In this document: positions 1-8,923 of the stretch, piece by piece
Layout: every line of letters starts with the position of its first letter
How positions within the stretch are numbered: position 1 is the stretch's first letter
NCBI RefSeq assembly: GCF_000686705.1
Contig: NZ_JMLJ01000008.1
Coordinates: 62,001 to 126,000 of the forward strand
Source: Clostridium hydrogeniformans DSM 21757
GTDB lineage: Bacteria > Bacillota > Clostridia > Clostridiales > Clostridiaceae
Length of the DNA: 64,000 nucleotides
Direction: 5' to 3'
The notes under the pieces: model-generated
What the model was told of the DNA's origin: nothing
Databases searched by the model: none
The model's input: the letters and a program-made list of their open reading frames with translations, nothing else
Translations under genes and position numbers: made by a program

Positions 1-101
1 TTCACCCTAATTTTATATTATTCCTATAAGTAAAATAAATCATTTTATTAAATAATATAAAGGATAACTTTATCCATTATAGGAGTAGGACTTCAGCATA
101 A

Positions 102-129
102 TTGAAAAACTATTATATAGGGGTATAAT
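102..129 (+). promoter_or_regulatory. Sigma-A promoter of clpB
   Basis: TTGAAA (102-107) and TATAAT (124-129) are separated by 16 bp. Transcription would start near 136 and give a leader of about 120 nt before clpB. No CIRCE element and no CtsR heptad repeat is visible here. Confidence 0.7.
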
Positions 130-152
130 AGTATGTGAAAAAGTTTTTAATC

Positions 153-235
153 ATAAGTCTTATATATTTTATAAAAATATATAAGACTTATAGATAGGAT
201 TTATATTTAAGGTGAGAATTATTAGGAGATCTCAC
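153..235 (+). promoter_or_regulatory. Structured leader of clpB (two hairpins)
   Basis: A perfect 18-bp inverted repeat (153-170 with 174-191, 3-nt loop) lies inside the predicted leader. A second short hairpin follows (GTGAGA 212-217 with TCTCAC 230-235). No T-tract follows the large stem, so it is not a normal terminator. Its role is unknown. Confidence 0.5.
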
Positions 236-257
236 ATTTATAGAAAGGAGTTTTTGT

Positions 258-2858
258 ATGAATATAGATAATCTTACTTTAAAGGTACAAGAAGCATTAA
301 ATGAGGCACAAAAAACTGCAGTTAGATTTAATCATCAGCAAATAGATGTTATTCATTTATTTTCAGCTTTAGTTAATCAAAAGGATGGATTAATTGGAAC
401 AATATTCGAGAGAATGGGGAAAGATTTAAAAAGCATAAAAAATTCCATAGATAATTCTTTAGATAGGCTTCCAAAAGTATTAGGAGAGGGAGCAAAGGGT
501 GGAAATTTATATATAACTAGAAGAGTTGAAGAGGTATTTATAAGAGCTGAAGAGATTAAAAATGAATTTAAGGACTCTTATATAAGTGTTGAACATGTAT
601 TTTTATCACTTATTGAAGTAGATAGTAAGGGAGAGGTAGGAAAAATACTTAATTCCTTTCAAATAAAAAAATCAGAATTCATTAATATATTATCTACTAT
701 AAGAGGAAATCAGAGAGTTAATACTGAAGCGCCAGAAGAAACCTATGATGCATTAAATAAATATGGAATCAATCTAATAGAAAGAGCAAGAAGCCATAGA
801 ATTGATCCTGTTATAGGGAGAGATGAGGAAATAAGAAGAGTAATTAGAATATTATCAAGAAGAACTAAAAATAATCCAGTGTTAATAGGAGAACCAGGAG
901 TTGGAAAGACAGCTATAGTAGAAGGACTAGCTGAAAGAATTGTAAGAGGAGATGTTCCAGAGAGTCTTAAGAATAGAACAATAATATCTTTAGATATGGG
1001 AGCATTAATTGCTGGAGCTAAATACAGGGGGGAATTTGAGGAAAGACTAAAGGCAGTTTTAAAAGAAGTAGAAAGTAGTAGAGGCGGTATAATATTATTC
1101 ATAGATGAGATTCATACCATAGTAGGAGCTGGGAAAACAGAAGGAGCTATGGATGCAGGGAATATTATAAAACCTGCACTTGCAAGAGGGGATCTACATT
1201 GTATTGGGGCCACAACATTCGATGAGTATAGAAAGTATATAGAAAAGGATAAGGCACTAGAGAGAAGATTCCAACCAGTGGTTACAGAAGAGCCTACTGT
1301 AGAAGACACCATATCTATCCTTAGAGGATTAAAGGAAAGATTTGAAATACATCATGGTATAAGAATTCATGATTCTGCCATTGTAGCAGCAGCAAAGCTT
1401 TCACAAAGATATATAACTGATAGATATCTTCCAGATAAGGCTATAGATCTTATAGATGAGGCAGGAGCTATGATAAGATCCGAGATAGATTCTATGCCAA
1501 GTGAATTAGATTCTATTAAGAGGAGAATTTTGCAGCTAGAAATAGAGAGAGAAGCTTTAACTAAAGAGAATGATGAATATTCTAAGGAAAGATTAAGGTT
1601 AATAGAAAGAGAGGTAGATAATTTAAAAGAAAAGGATAAAGAATTATCTGCTAAATATGAAAAGGAAAAGGCTCATATTCTAGAGGTTAGAAACTTAAAA
1701 TCATCTATTGATGAAGTTAAAGGAGAAATAGAAAAATATGAGAGGCAATATGATTTAAATAAGGTAGCAGAATTAAAATATGGAGTTTTACCAAAGCTAC
1801 AAAAGGATATGAAGAAAAAGGAAGAAGAAATAAAAGAAAATTATGATGGAGCTCTTTTAAAGGAAGAGGTTACAGCAGAAGAAATAGGACAGATTGTATC
1901 TAATTGGACAGGGATTCCAGTAACAAAGCTAGTAGAAGGAGAAAGACAAAAACTTTTACATTTAAAAGAAGAGTTAGAAAAAAGAGTAGTAGGTCAAGAT
2001 GAAGCAGCAGAAGCGGTAACCAATGCTGTAATAAGAGCAAGAGCAGGTATAAAAGATGAAAGAAAACCTATTGGATCATTTATATTTTTAGGTCCTACAG
2101 GAGTTGGTAAAACAGAGCTTGCAAAGACTTTAGCTAAAACATTATTTGATTCTGAGGACAATATAATAAGAATAGATATGTCAGAGTATATGGAAAAGCA
2201 TTCTGTATCAAGACTAGTTGGGGCACCACCGGGATATGTGGGATATGAAGAAGGGGGACAATTAACAGAAGCTGTTAGGAGAAACCCATATAGTGTAATT
2301 TTATTTGATGAAATAGAAAAAGCACATAAGGATGTATTTAATATATTCCTTCAAATTTTAGATGATGGAAGACTTACAGATAATAAAGGAAAAATTGTAG
2401 ATTTTAAAAATTCTATAATTATAATGACTTCTAATATAGGAAGTGAATTATTATTAAATAATCATGGGGAAGAAGTTATTGAAGAAGAGGTAAGAAAACA
2501 AATATTAGGAGAGGTTAAACTAAGGTTTAAGCCAGAATTTTTAAATCGATTAGATGATATAATATTATTTAAACCTCTATCCCTAGATAAAATAAAATTA
2601 ATTATTGATATTTTCCTAAAGGATATTGAAGGTAGACTAAAGGAAAAGAATATATCTCTAAGGCTTTCAGAAAAAGCTAAGGATTTAATAGCAAGAGAGG
2701 GATATGATGTTTATTATGGAGCAAGACCTCTTAAGAGATATATTGAAAACACTTTAGAGACTGAAATCGCTAAACTTATAATAAAAGGCAGTGTGCATAA
2801 TGGAGAAAATATATTAGTAGATGCTACTGAGGATAATATTGTTTTAAGTATAGAATAG
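258..2858 (+). CDS. clpB: ClpB protein disaggregase
   Basis: Hexameric AAA+ disaggregase that works with DnaK/DnaJ to rescue aggregated proteins in the cytoplasm. The 866 residues show the full ClpB layout: N-terminal double Clp repeat (about 1-145), first AAA+ module with Walker A GEPGVGKT at about 211-218 and FIDEIH Walker B, a long charged coiled-coil middle domain (about 400-530) that marks ClpB rather than ClpA or ClpC, and a second AAA+ module with GPTGVGKT at about 612 and the C-terminal D2 domain. Length is normal for the family. The start has AAAGGAG 8 bases upstream. It appears monocistronic and followed by a weak terminator. Confidence 0.97.
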   Translation: MNIDNLTLKVQEALNEAQKTAVRFNHQQIDVIHLFSALVNQKDGLIGTIFERMGKDLKSIKNSIDNSLDRLPKVLGEGAKGGNLYITRRVEEVFIRAEEIKNEFKDSYISVEHVFLSLIEVDSKGEVGKILNSFQIKKSEFINILSTIRGNQRVNTEAPEETYDALNKYGINLIERARSHRIDPVIGRDEEIRRVIRILSRRTKNNPVLIGEPGVGKTAIVEGLAERIVRGDVPESLKNRTIISLDMGALIAGAKYRGEFEERLKAVLKEVESSRGGIILFIDEIHTIVGAGKTEGAMDAGNIIKPALARGDLHCIGATTFDEYRKYIEKDKALERRFQPVVTEEPTVEDTISILRGLKERFEIHHGIRIHDSAIVAAAKLSQRYITDRYLPDKAIDLIDEAGAMIRSEIDSMPSELDSIKRRILQLEIEREALTKENDEYSKERLRLIEREVDNLKEKDKELSAKYEKEKAHILEVRNLKSSIDEVKGEIEKYERQYDLNKVAELKYGVLPKLQKDMKKKEEEIKENYDGALLKEEVTAEEIGQIVSNWTGIPVTKLVEGERQKLLHLKEELEKRVVGQDEAAEAVTNAVIRARAGIKDERKPIGSFIFLGPTGVGKTELAKTLAKTLFDSEDNIIRIDMSEYMEKHSVSRLVGAPPGYVGYEEGGQLTEAVRRNPYSVILFDEIEKAHKDVFNIFLQILDDGRLTDNKGKIVDFKNSIIIMTSNIGSELLLNNHGEEVIEEEVRKQILGEVKLRFKPEFLNRLDDIILFKPLSLDKIKLIIDIFLKDIEGRLKEKNISLRLSEKAKDLIAREGYDVYYGARPLKRYIENTLETEIAKLIIKGSVHNGENILVDATEDNIVLSIE

Positions 2859-2940
2859 TACTTTTATTTAAGTTTATTATGAAGACGGTTAAAGCTTAAG
2901 TTATAAATTTTAAAAAATATTATAATAAAGTTTATTATAG

Positions 2941-2994
2941 AAGTCCTTATGTTTCTTACTTTAATATAGCTGTAATAGTATAAGGGCTTTTATA
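2941..2994 (+). terminator. Possible terminator after clpB
   Basis: AAGTCCTTAT (2941-2950) can pair with ATAAGGGCTT (2980-2989, one G-U pair) across a 29-nt loop, followed by a short T-rich stretch. The large loop makes this only moderately convincing. The rest of 2859-3205 is AT-rich and holds no gene I can support. Confidence 0.45.
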
Positions 2995-3205
2995 ATATTT
3001 ATGATACTAGACTTTTAAATATATTAGTTTTAGCTTGAATATGTATATATAGTACAAGAATAAGTACTTATTTTACATAAAGAATTAATTAATGTTTTCA
3101 ATAAAGAAAAATAAATAAACTTTATATATCTAAGAAATTATAATATATTATAGTTATAAAGTAAGAGTTAACTTATAATTCTTATGATTTTGAAAGGAAG
3201 GATAT

Positions 3206-4117
3206 ATGATAAAATCATTTAAATATGATGAACTTATAAGAAAAGGTAAAGTTTTATTGGGGGAAAAGGATCTACAAGGTGCATTACCCTACTTTTTAAG
3301 AGCATGCTTATATAAAGAGGGAGAAAATAATATAGAGTTACTTCTTGATATAGCACTTATTTATGATGAGATGGAAGAATATAATAAAGCTAAGGATATC
3401 TATAAGAAAATCTTAAATTTAGATAAAGAAGAAAGCAGAGCATACTATGGTATAGGAGTCTTATATGATAATATTAAGGATTACAGAAAAGCTATAGAAT
3501 ATTATAAAAAGGCTGTAGAAAATAATAAAAATTATGATAGGGCTTATTTTTTTATGGCCAATGCCTATGATGAATTAGGGGAAAAGATAAAGGCAATAGA
3601 ATTTTATAAAGAAGTAATAAGGCTTATTGATTCAGATTTTTGGGCTCATTTAAACTTAAGTAGTATTTATGAAGAAATAGAGTACTATGATAAAGCCTTA
3701 ATAGAAGCAGATAAAAGTTTAAATATAATACCAAATCATTATATGGGACTATTTAATAGAGCTGTAGTACTTAAAAAAAAGAATAATATAGAGGAAGCAA
3801 TAGAATGCTACAAAAAAGCTATTAAGGCTAATTTAGGCTATGGATATTCTTTTTTAAATTTATCAATTATATATAAGGAAAAACAAGATTATAATAAGGC
3901 TATAAAGATAATAAGTGAGGGAATAGTATACAATCCTTCAATGCCGTCTTTATATTATAACAGAGCTTGTTTCTATGCTTTAATAAAAAATATAGAAAAG
4001 GCTTCTAAAGATTTAAAAAAAGCTGTAGAACTTCTTCCTTGGTTTAAAGAATATGTAAAAAAGGATGAGGAATTAAAAGAAGTATGGCCTTTAGTGATTG
4101 AAGATGAGGAGAGGTAA
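3206..4117 (+). CDS. TPR repeat protein
   Basis: A 303-residue protein built almost entirely of about seven or eight degenerate 34-residue tetratricopeptide repeats, recognisable by recurring patterns such as YKKAVENNKNYDRAYF and IECYKKAIKANLGYGYSF. It has no signal peptide or membrane segment, so it is probably a cytoplasmic protein-protein scaffold. The start follows GGAAGG. The stop is 1 nt before the ATG of the downstream phosphodiesterase, whose ribosome site lies inside this gene, so the two are likely translationally coupled. The client protein cannot be read from the sequence. Confidence 0.9.
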   Translation: MIKSFKYDELIRKGKVLLGEKDLQGALPYFLRACLYKEGENNIELLLDIALIYDEMEEYNKAKDIYKKILNLDKEESRAYYGIGVLYDNIKDYRKAIEYYKKAVENNKNYDRAYFFMANAYDELGEKIKAIEFYKEVIRLIDSDFWAHLNLSSIYEEIEYYDKALIEADKSLNIIPNHYMGLFNRAVVLKKKNNIEEAIECYKKAIKANLGYGYSFLNLSIIYKEKQDYNKAIKIISEGIVYNPSMPSLYYNRACFYALIKNIEKASKDLKKAVELLPWFKEYVKKDEELKEVWPLVIEDEER

Positions 4118-4118
4118 T

Positions 4119-4664
4119 ATGAAATTATTTTTTATATCAGATATTCATGGTTCTAGTTATTACTTAAAAAAGGCATTAGAGGCTTATAAAAGGGAAGAGG
4201 GAAAGGAAATAGTTATTTTAGGAGATATATTATATCATGGACCAAGAAATATAATTCCAGAAGGGTATAATCCTAAAGAAGTAATAGATATTTTAAACAC
4301 TTTTAAGGAGCATATAATAGCTGTAAAGGGTAATTGTGATAGTGAAGTAGATGAAATGGTTTTAAACTTTCCTATACTATCAGAGTATAGTTTAATATTT
4401 TATAGTGGAAAAAGGATATTTATAACCCATGGACATAAGTACAATGAGAATAATCCAATTACTTCTACTAGGGGAGATATAGTTATAAGTGGGCATACTC
4501 ATGTACCAAGAGGGGAGAAAGTTAATGGGGTATATTATATAAACCCAGGTTCTATTACATTACCTAAGGAAAATAGTGAAAATTCCTATGGGGTACTTCA
4601 GGGTGAAAAGTTTTTTATAAAGGATTTAGAAGGAAATGTTATAAAGACCATAGAATTAAGTTAA
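4119..4664 (+). CDS. YfcE-type metallophosphoesterase
   Basis: Calcineurin-like phosphodiesterase of the YfcE/MJ0936 family. Metal-site blocks visible in order are SDIHGS near the N terminus, LGDILYHGPRN, KGNCDSEVD, THGHKYNE and SGHTHVPR, then the PGSITLPKE motif near the C terminus. About 181 residues, normal for the family, which hydrolyses small phosphodiester substrates in vitro; the physiological substrate is unknown. A start 21 nt upstream at 4098 is possible, but AGGAGAGG sits just before 4119 and the family start (MKLFFISDIHG) fits this ATG. It is coupled to the TPR gene upstream. Confidence 0.92.
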   Translation: MKLFFISDIHGSSYYLKKALEAYKREEGKEIVILGDILYHGPRNIIPEGYNPKEVIDILNTFKEHIIAVKGNCDSEVDEMVLNFPILSEYSLIFYSGKRIFITHGHKYNENNPITSTRGDIVISGHTHVPRGEKVNGVYYINPGSITLPKENSENSYGVLQGEKFFIKDLEGNVIKTIELS

Positions 4665-4710
4665 TTAAGAAAACCATTAAATAAGAATTGTTTATTTAGG
4701 AGGAATCAAT

Positions 4711-5577
4711 ATGAAGGTTAAAAAGGCTATTATTCCAGCAGCGGGGCTTGGAACTAGGTTTCTTCCAGCTACAAAGGCTCAGCCTAAGGAAATGCTTCCA
4801 ATAGTTGATAAACCAACCATACAATATATAATAGAAGAAGCTATAGAATCAGGGATAGAAGAAATTTTAATAATAACAGGAAGAAATAAAAAGTGTATAG
4901 AAGACCATTTTGATAAGTCAGTGGAACTTGAATATGAATTACAATCTAAAGGAAAGACAGAACTTTTAGAATTAGTTAGAGATATAACTGATATGGTAGA
5001 TATACATTACATAAGACAAAAGGAACCAAAGGGGCTAGGACATGCCATATATTGTGCAAAAACTTTTGTAGGAAATGAGCCCTTTGCGGTAATGCTTGGA
5101 GATGATATAGTTTATAATGAGGGTAAGCCTTGTTTAAAACAGCTTATAGATTGTTATGATGAATATAATACCACAATACTTGGAGTTCAAGAGGTACCAA
5201 AAGAGAATGTAGATAAATATGGGATAGTAAGTGGTATTCATATAGAAGATAGAGTATATAAGGTTAAGGATTTAGTAGAAAAACCATCAGTAGAAGAATC
5301 ACCCTCTAATGTAGCTATTTTAGGTAGATACATAATAACTCCTAAGATTTTTGAAATATTAGAGAATACAAAGCCAGGAAAAAATGGGGAAATTCAGCTT
5401 ACTGATGCATTAAAGGTTCTAATTTCTGAGGAAGCTATGTATGCTTATAACTTTGAAGGAAAGAGATATGATGTGGGAGATAAATTAGGATTCCTTCAGG
5501 CTACTGTTGAATTTGCATTAAAAAGAGATGAACTTAGAGAAGACTTTACAGAGTATTTAAAGTCTTTTAAGCTATAA
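4711..5577 (+). CDS. galU: UTP--glucose-1-phosphate uridylyltransferase
   Basis: Makes UDP-glucose from UTP and glucose-1-phosphate for surface glycans and galactose metabolism. The 288 residues carry the nucleotidyltransferase signature GLGTRFLPATKAQPKEMLPI near residue 12, the VMLGDDIVY metal-binding segment, VEKP, and the GEIQLTDAL motif typical of bacterial GalU. A clear AGGAGG precedes the start. It is separated from the phosphodiesterase gene by only 46 bp, so co-transcription is likely. A strong palindromic terminator follows directly. Confidence 0.96.
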   Translation: MKVKKAIIPAAGLGTRFLPATKAQPKEMLPIVDKPTIQYIIEEAIESGIEEILIITGRNKKCIEDHFDKSVELEYELQSKGKTELLELVRDITDMVDIHYIRQKEPKGLGHAIYCAKTFVGNEPFAVMLGDDIVYNEGKPCLKQLIDCYDEYNTTILGVQEVPKENVDKYGIVSGIHIEDRVYKVKDLVEKPSVEESPSNVAILGRYIITPKIFEILENTKPGKNGEIQLTDALKVLISEEAMYAYNFEGKRYDVGDKLGFLQATVEFALKRDELREDFTEYLKSFKL

Positions 5578-5579
5578 TA

Positions 5580-5606
5580 AAAGGGAGCAATATTGCTCCC
5601 TTTATT
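5580..5606. terminator. Bidirectional terminator galU / SASP
   Basis: AAAGGGAGCAATATTGCTCCCTTT-like hairpin with A-tract on one side and T-tract on the other. It sits between convergent galU and the SASP gene and can serve both. Confidence 0.85.
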
Positions 5607-5613
5607 ATTTATA

Positions 5614-5796
5614 TTATTTTAAGCCATTTTCGTATTGTTCTACCATTCTTTTTACCATTTCTCCACCAACAGATCCACATTGCTTAGAAGATAAATCTCC
5701 ATTGTATTCGCTAAATGGTACTCCCATTTCACTTGCTACTTCATTTTTAAATTTGTATAATCCATTTTTTGCTTCTGGTACTAATTTCTTTGCCAT
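5614..5796 (-). CDS. Alpha/beta-type small acid-soluble spore protein
   Basis: DNA-binding spore protein that coats forespore DNA and is degraded at germination. The 60 residues match the clostridial alpha/beta SASP pattern: LVPEAKNGLYKFKNEVA, then EMGVPF, YNGDLSS and the CGSVGGEMVKRMVE block. The NEVASE segment is where the germination protease would cut. A strong AAAGGAGG precedes the start. Sporulating clostridia usually carry several paralogues, and I cannot tell which one this is. A forespore promoter is expected; the AT-rich upstream region shows only a weak AATAATA -10 candidate. Confidence 0.96.
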   Translation of the reverse strand: MAKKLVPEAKNGLYKFKNEVASEMGVPFSEYNGDLSSKQCGSVGGEMVKRMVEQYENGLK

Positions 5797-5962
5797 AAGA
5801 AATTCCTCCTTTAATTTATATTATTCTTGGTAAAAATTTTTTTATTTACCTTGTGATAATATTTTATCCTTAAGGTTTTAAAATACACTATAAAAAACAA
5901 GGAAATCCTTATTGTTCATAGGAAAAAGAGGAATATTTTTCTTAAAATATTTAAAATAGTTA

Positions 5963-5990
5963 TTGAAATTTTTATAGAAAATGATAAAAT
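5963..5990 (+). promoter_or_regulatory. Promoter of ECF S-component gene
   Basis: TTGAAA (5963-5968) and TAAAAT (5985-5990) with 16-bp spacing. The predicted leader of about 95 nt contains one small stem (CTCAC...GTGAG at about 6055-6076) next to the ribosome site, but I do not recognise a riboswitch in it. Confidence 0.6.
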
Positions 5991-6093
5991 ACTTTTGTCG
6001 GTATTCTTTTAGTAGAAACTGAACAAATAATAACAAAATTTTCTAAAAATTCAACTCACATCTAATTTAGAGTGAGAGTGGGAGGGTATTAAA

Positions 6094-6678
6094 ATGAATA
6101 ATGTATTTGAGGTAAGGAAAACTAAGGTGAGAAAGCTGACGGTTATAGGACTGCTTTCGGGGATAACCATATTTCTAGGGTTATCAGGTTATGGTTTTAT
6201 TCAATTACCAATTGCAAGGTTAACTATAATGCATATTCCAGTTATAATAGGTACCATATTAGAAGGACCTAAAGTAGGAATGGCTATAGGATTTATGTTT
6301 GGGGCATTTAGTATTTTTCAAAATATGATAGCACCTAATTTATTATCTTTTGCTTTGGTTAATCCATTAGTTTCAATACTTCCAAGAATACTTATAGCTA
6401 TAACTACATATTTAGTATATAAAGCTGTAAGAATAAAAAATCAATCTATAAGAATATCAATAGCTGCTTTAGTAGGATCTATAACTAATACTGTTGGAGT
6501 ATTATCTATGATATTACTTTTATATGTGGACAAGTATGCCGCAGCTAAAAATACTACAGTTCAAGGCGCTAAAAAATTAGTTTTAAGTGTGGTATATACA
6601 AATGGTATTTTAGAGGCAATAGTTGCAGCACTTATTACATCTTCTATTGTACTTGCAGTTAAAAAAATGAGGAAATAA
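6094..6678 (+). CDS. ECF transporter S component (pantothenate-type candidate)
   Basis: Integral membrane substrate-binding subunit of an energy-coupling-factor vitamin transporter. The 194 residues have about six hydrophobic segments and the family segment ARLTIMHIPVIIGTILEGPK, followed by GMAIGFMFGAFS, which resembles pantothenate (PanT) and related S components. No ATPase or T subunit is nearby, so it would be a group II S component sharing an ECF module encoded elsewhere. Substrate assignment is inference from the MHIPVIIG-type motif. A good GGGAGGG precedes the start and a strong terminator follows. Confidence 0.85.
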   Translation: MNNVFEVRKTKVRKLTVIGLLSGITIFLGLSGYGFIQLPIARLTIMHIPVIIGTILEGPKVGMAIGFMFGAFSIFQNMIAPNLLSFALVNPLVSILPRILIAITTYLVYKAVRIKNQSIRISIAALVGSITNTVGVLSMILLLYVDKYAAAKNTTVQGAKKLVLSVVYTNGILEAIVAALITSSIVLAVKKMRK

Positions 6679-6684
6679 AGTCTT

Positions 6685-6716
6685 AAGGTATTATGATTTA
6701 TCATAATACCTTTTTA
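6685..6716 (+). terminator. Terminator after ECF S component
   Basis: GGTATTATGA (6687-6696) pairs perfectly with TCATAATACC (6701-6710) across a TTTA loop and is followed by TTTTT. Confidence 0.9.
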
Positions 6717-6767
6717 TTATATAAGCTTATATGAAAATACAAACTCAAGATAACGCATAATATATGA

Positions 6768-7082
6768 TTATTTTTTTAACTTAGTACCATATTTTCTGTC
6801 ACCATAAATTAACAGTATTATAAGGCTTACTATTAATAATACATTAATTGCACTTCCTAAAAGTATTGATTTAGTAATAAAAACTATAAAAGAAGTTATT
6901 AAAAATAATAAACCCGTAATAAGTTCAGAGAAACCAATCCATTTTGAATAGGATAATTTATCTGCTATATTTTTAATATTTAAATCATTAATTAAATCTA
7001 ATCTTTTGTTATATTTTATTTCATAACCCAAAAATATAAATATAAATCCAAGGATAAAATTTATAAAAATAAATAAAGTCAT
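6768..7082 (-). CDS. Small membrane protein, DUF3784-like
   Basis: About 104 residues with an N-terminal hydrophobic helix (IFINFILGFIFIFLG), a short polar region containing KYNKRLDLINDLN, and two further membrane segments toward the C terminus. This pattern of one plus two helices around a cytoplasmic linker resembles the DUF3784 family; function is unknown. An in-frame start 33 nt further upstream exists, but the AAGGAG lies between the two, so the ATG at 7082 is preferred. Confidence 0.7.
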   Translation of the reverse strand: MTLFIFINFILGFIFIFLGYEIKYNKRLDLINDLNIKNIADKLSYSKWIGFSELITGLLFLITSFIVFITKSILLGSAINVLLIVSLIILLIYGDRKYGTKLKK

Positions 7083-7452
7083 ATTAAAACATCTCCTTAT
7101 TACCATATTAAACAATATAACAAATTAAGATACTAATTAATTGATAGATTATATTACATAAATTATAACATTATATAATTTATAGAAGGAACATATATAT
7201 ATTTCTAATAAATTTAAAATTAAAGAAAAATATTAATATTTTATTACATGAAGTTAAGTAATATAGCTTTAGAATATATAGTACTAAAGGAGAAAGTAAG
7301 AGCTGATGTGTAAGCATAAAAAATAAAAAATTAGGTAATTATAAGAATATCGGTAGAGTTTTATTAGGCTAGAAATAAGGAGTTATAAGTTAAAGGAAGA
7401 TAAATATAAAGTTTAAGAAGACTTTTATAATCATAAGGTAAGGTGATTTTTA
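7083..7452. other. AT-rich gap between divergent genes
   Basis: Divergent intergenic region of about 370 bp. I see no convincing gene, hairpin or RNA. A 21-codon frame near 7248 lacks a ribosome site and is not called. It must hold the promoters of both flanking genes, but none is close to consensus. Confidence 0.5.
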
Positions 7453-8115
7453 ATGAATAAAGATTCTAGGAAACTATTTAATGAAATAGAGGAGCATTTA
7501 CTAAAGGATGAGAAGCCGTCTAATTATTTTAGGAGAATAAGTGAAGAAGGATATTTAAAGGATTATCCTTTTTCTATGATAGAAGATTTAAAGAATATAG
7601 AACAAAATCTTAAATATCACCCAGAAGGGAATGTATTTAATCATTTAATGATGGTTTTAGATGAAGGGGCAAAAAACAGAGAGTTTAGTGAGGATAAAAG
7701 AATACTTATGTGGGCACTTCTTTTACATGATATAGGGAAAACCCCCACCACAAAACTTAGGAAGGGGAGATGGACCTCTTATGAACATGACAAAGTAGGA
7801 GGGAGGATGGCAGAGGAATTTCTAAACTACTTTAATGAGGATGAAAACTTTATAAAAGAGGTGGCTGCCTTGGTGACCTATCATATGAATCCATTATTTA
7901 TTGTTAAAAACCTCCCTTTTAGTGATATAGATGGAATAGTTGAAAATACATCTCTATATGAACTTGGGCTTCTTTCATTAAGTGATAGAATGGGTAGGGG
8001 GGGAATGGATAGTGAAAAAAGAAGGGAGACTTTTAATAGTATAGAAGAGTTTTTAACTAAGGTAAGTAGTAAGAAGGGAATAGAAAAACCAGAGTTACCT
8101 AAATTTAAGGAATAA
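7453..8115 (+). CDS. HD-domain phosphohydrolase
   Basis: Metal-dependent HD-superfamily protein of 220 residues. The HD ligands appear as HLMMVLDEGA (first His), LLLHDIGKT (the HD pair, about residue 97), a later His in YEHDKVGG, and MNPLF/Asp-containing helices. The arrangement matches stand-alone HD proteins related to the HD domain of tRNA nucleotidyltransferases. Substrate is unknown; nucleotide or RNA phosphate esters are typical for the family. The start has a weak AAGGTGAT site. It has no obvious operon partner. Confidence 0.85.
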   Translation: MNKDSRKLFNEIEEHLLKDEKPSNYFRRISEEGYLKDYPFSMIEDLKNIEQNLKYHPEGNVFNHLMMVLDEGAKNREFSEDKRILMWALLLHDIGKTPTTKLRKGRWTSYEHDKVGGRMAEEFLNYFNEDENFIKEVAALVTYHMNPLFIVKNLPFSDIDGIVENTSLYELGLLSLSDRMGRGGMDSEKRRETFNSIEEFLTKVSSKKGIEKPELPKFKE

Positions 8116-8280
8116 GTTTTAAAAATCTTATTGATACATATAATATTAAAGAAGAATGAAGTATAAAATTTTAAAATTACTATATATAGATATAAAAATT
8201 TTATATATGTGCAAAAAACATAAAGGAATTTTTATACTTTTAAAGAATTATATATTAAATAGACTTTTAGGGGTGATGTT

Positions 8281-8523
8281 ATGGTATATAGCTTTAAAGA
8301 TTTTTGTTGTGACTTAGATAAAGGAAGAGAATTTGATATAAAATATAAGAATAGAATCTATGGTATAAGTACTGGGGAAAAAGGAATATGTTTTTTAAGA
8401 TATGGCTATATGGGAGATATTGAATTTTTTAAAGACAGCAAGGAGTTTATTGATAAGGCTACCTTAAGAGAAGGATCTTTAGAAAATTTATGGGATGATA
8501 TAGAAGTGAGAAACATATTTTAA
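8281..8523 (+). CDS. Conserved small protein of unknown function
   Basis: An 80-residue protein starting with MVYSFKDFCCDLDKGREFD. It is soluble, acidic, with two adjacent cysteines near the N terminus and an aromatic Gly-rich middle (RYGYMGDIEFF). The GGGGTGATG ribosome site and good codon use support it as real. I do not recognise the family. A terminator follows 30 bp downstream. Confidence 0.65.
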   Translation: MVYSFKDFCCDLDKGREFDIKYKNRIYGISTGEKGICFLRYGYMGDIEFFKDSKEFIDKATLREGSLENLWDDIEVRNIF

Positions 8524-8552
8524 TTAAATATCCTGTGTAAAGGTATTCATTG

Positions 8553-8590
8553 GTGCATCTAAATTTTTATTTAGGTGCTTTTTATTTTGG
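8553..8590 (+). terminator. Terminator after small unknown gene
   Basis: GCATCTAAAT (8555-8564) pairs with ATTTAGGTGC (8569-8578, one G-U) across a TTTT loop, followed by a T-rich run. Confidence 0.85.
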
Positions 8591-8592
8591 GC

Positions 8593-8655
8593 AGCCACAC
8601 TAATATGGGCAAGAAGAAATATGTGTACTTTTATTCTACTTATAAAAGTGTGGCT
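8593..8655 (+). other. Overlapping alternative hairpins, possible RNA element
   Basis: AGCCACACT (8593-8601) is perfectly complementary to AGTGTGGCT (8647-8655). A nested stem ACTTTTAT (8627-8634) with ATAAAAGT (8642-8649) competes for three bases of the right arm. This sits in the 400-bp gap 8524-8923 before the cysteine desulfurase gene. The remainder of that gap is AT-rich and I see no gene in it. Confidence 0.4.
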
Positions 8656-8923
8656 ATGAATTTTATAACATGAACTTCGAAATATGTCAAGGTTGCTAGA
8701 AAAATCAGAAAATTACAATAATTTTTTCGTGAATTTTAAGTTATACTTGAAATATAGTTAATAAGTTAAAAGTAAAAGAATAAAAGCTTAAAATAATATC
8801 TAATCTTCATGGATTTATTATAGAAATTAGGTATTAATTAATATATAATTACATTGGTACATATTTTGTTATATAATTATATATCTTAGAGAATAATGAT
8901 TAACATAGAAAGGTGATAGCATA

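Noticed and set aside
130-257. CIRCE or CtsR site before clpB
   Set aside because: I searched for TTAGCACTC-type and GGTCAAA-type repeats and found none; the visible dyads have different sequences.
5995-6093. Riboswitch before the ECF S-component gene
   Set aside because: The leader has one 5-bp stem near the ribosome site and no known vitamin-riboswitch core.
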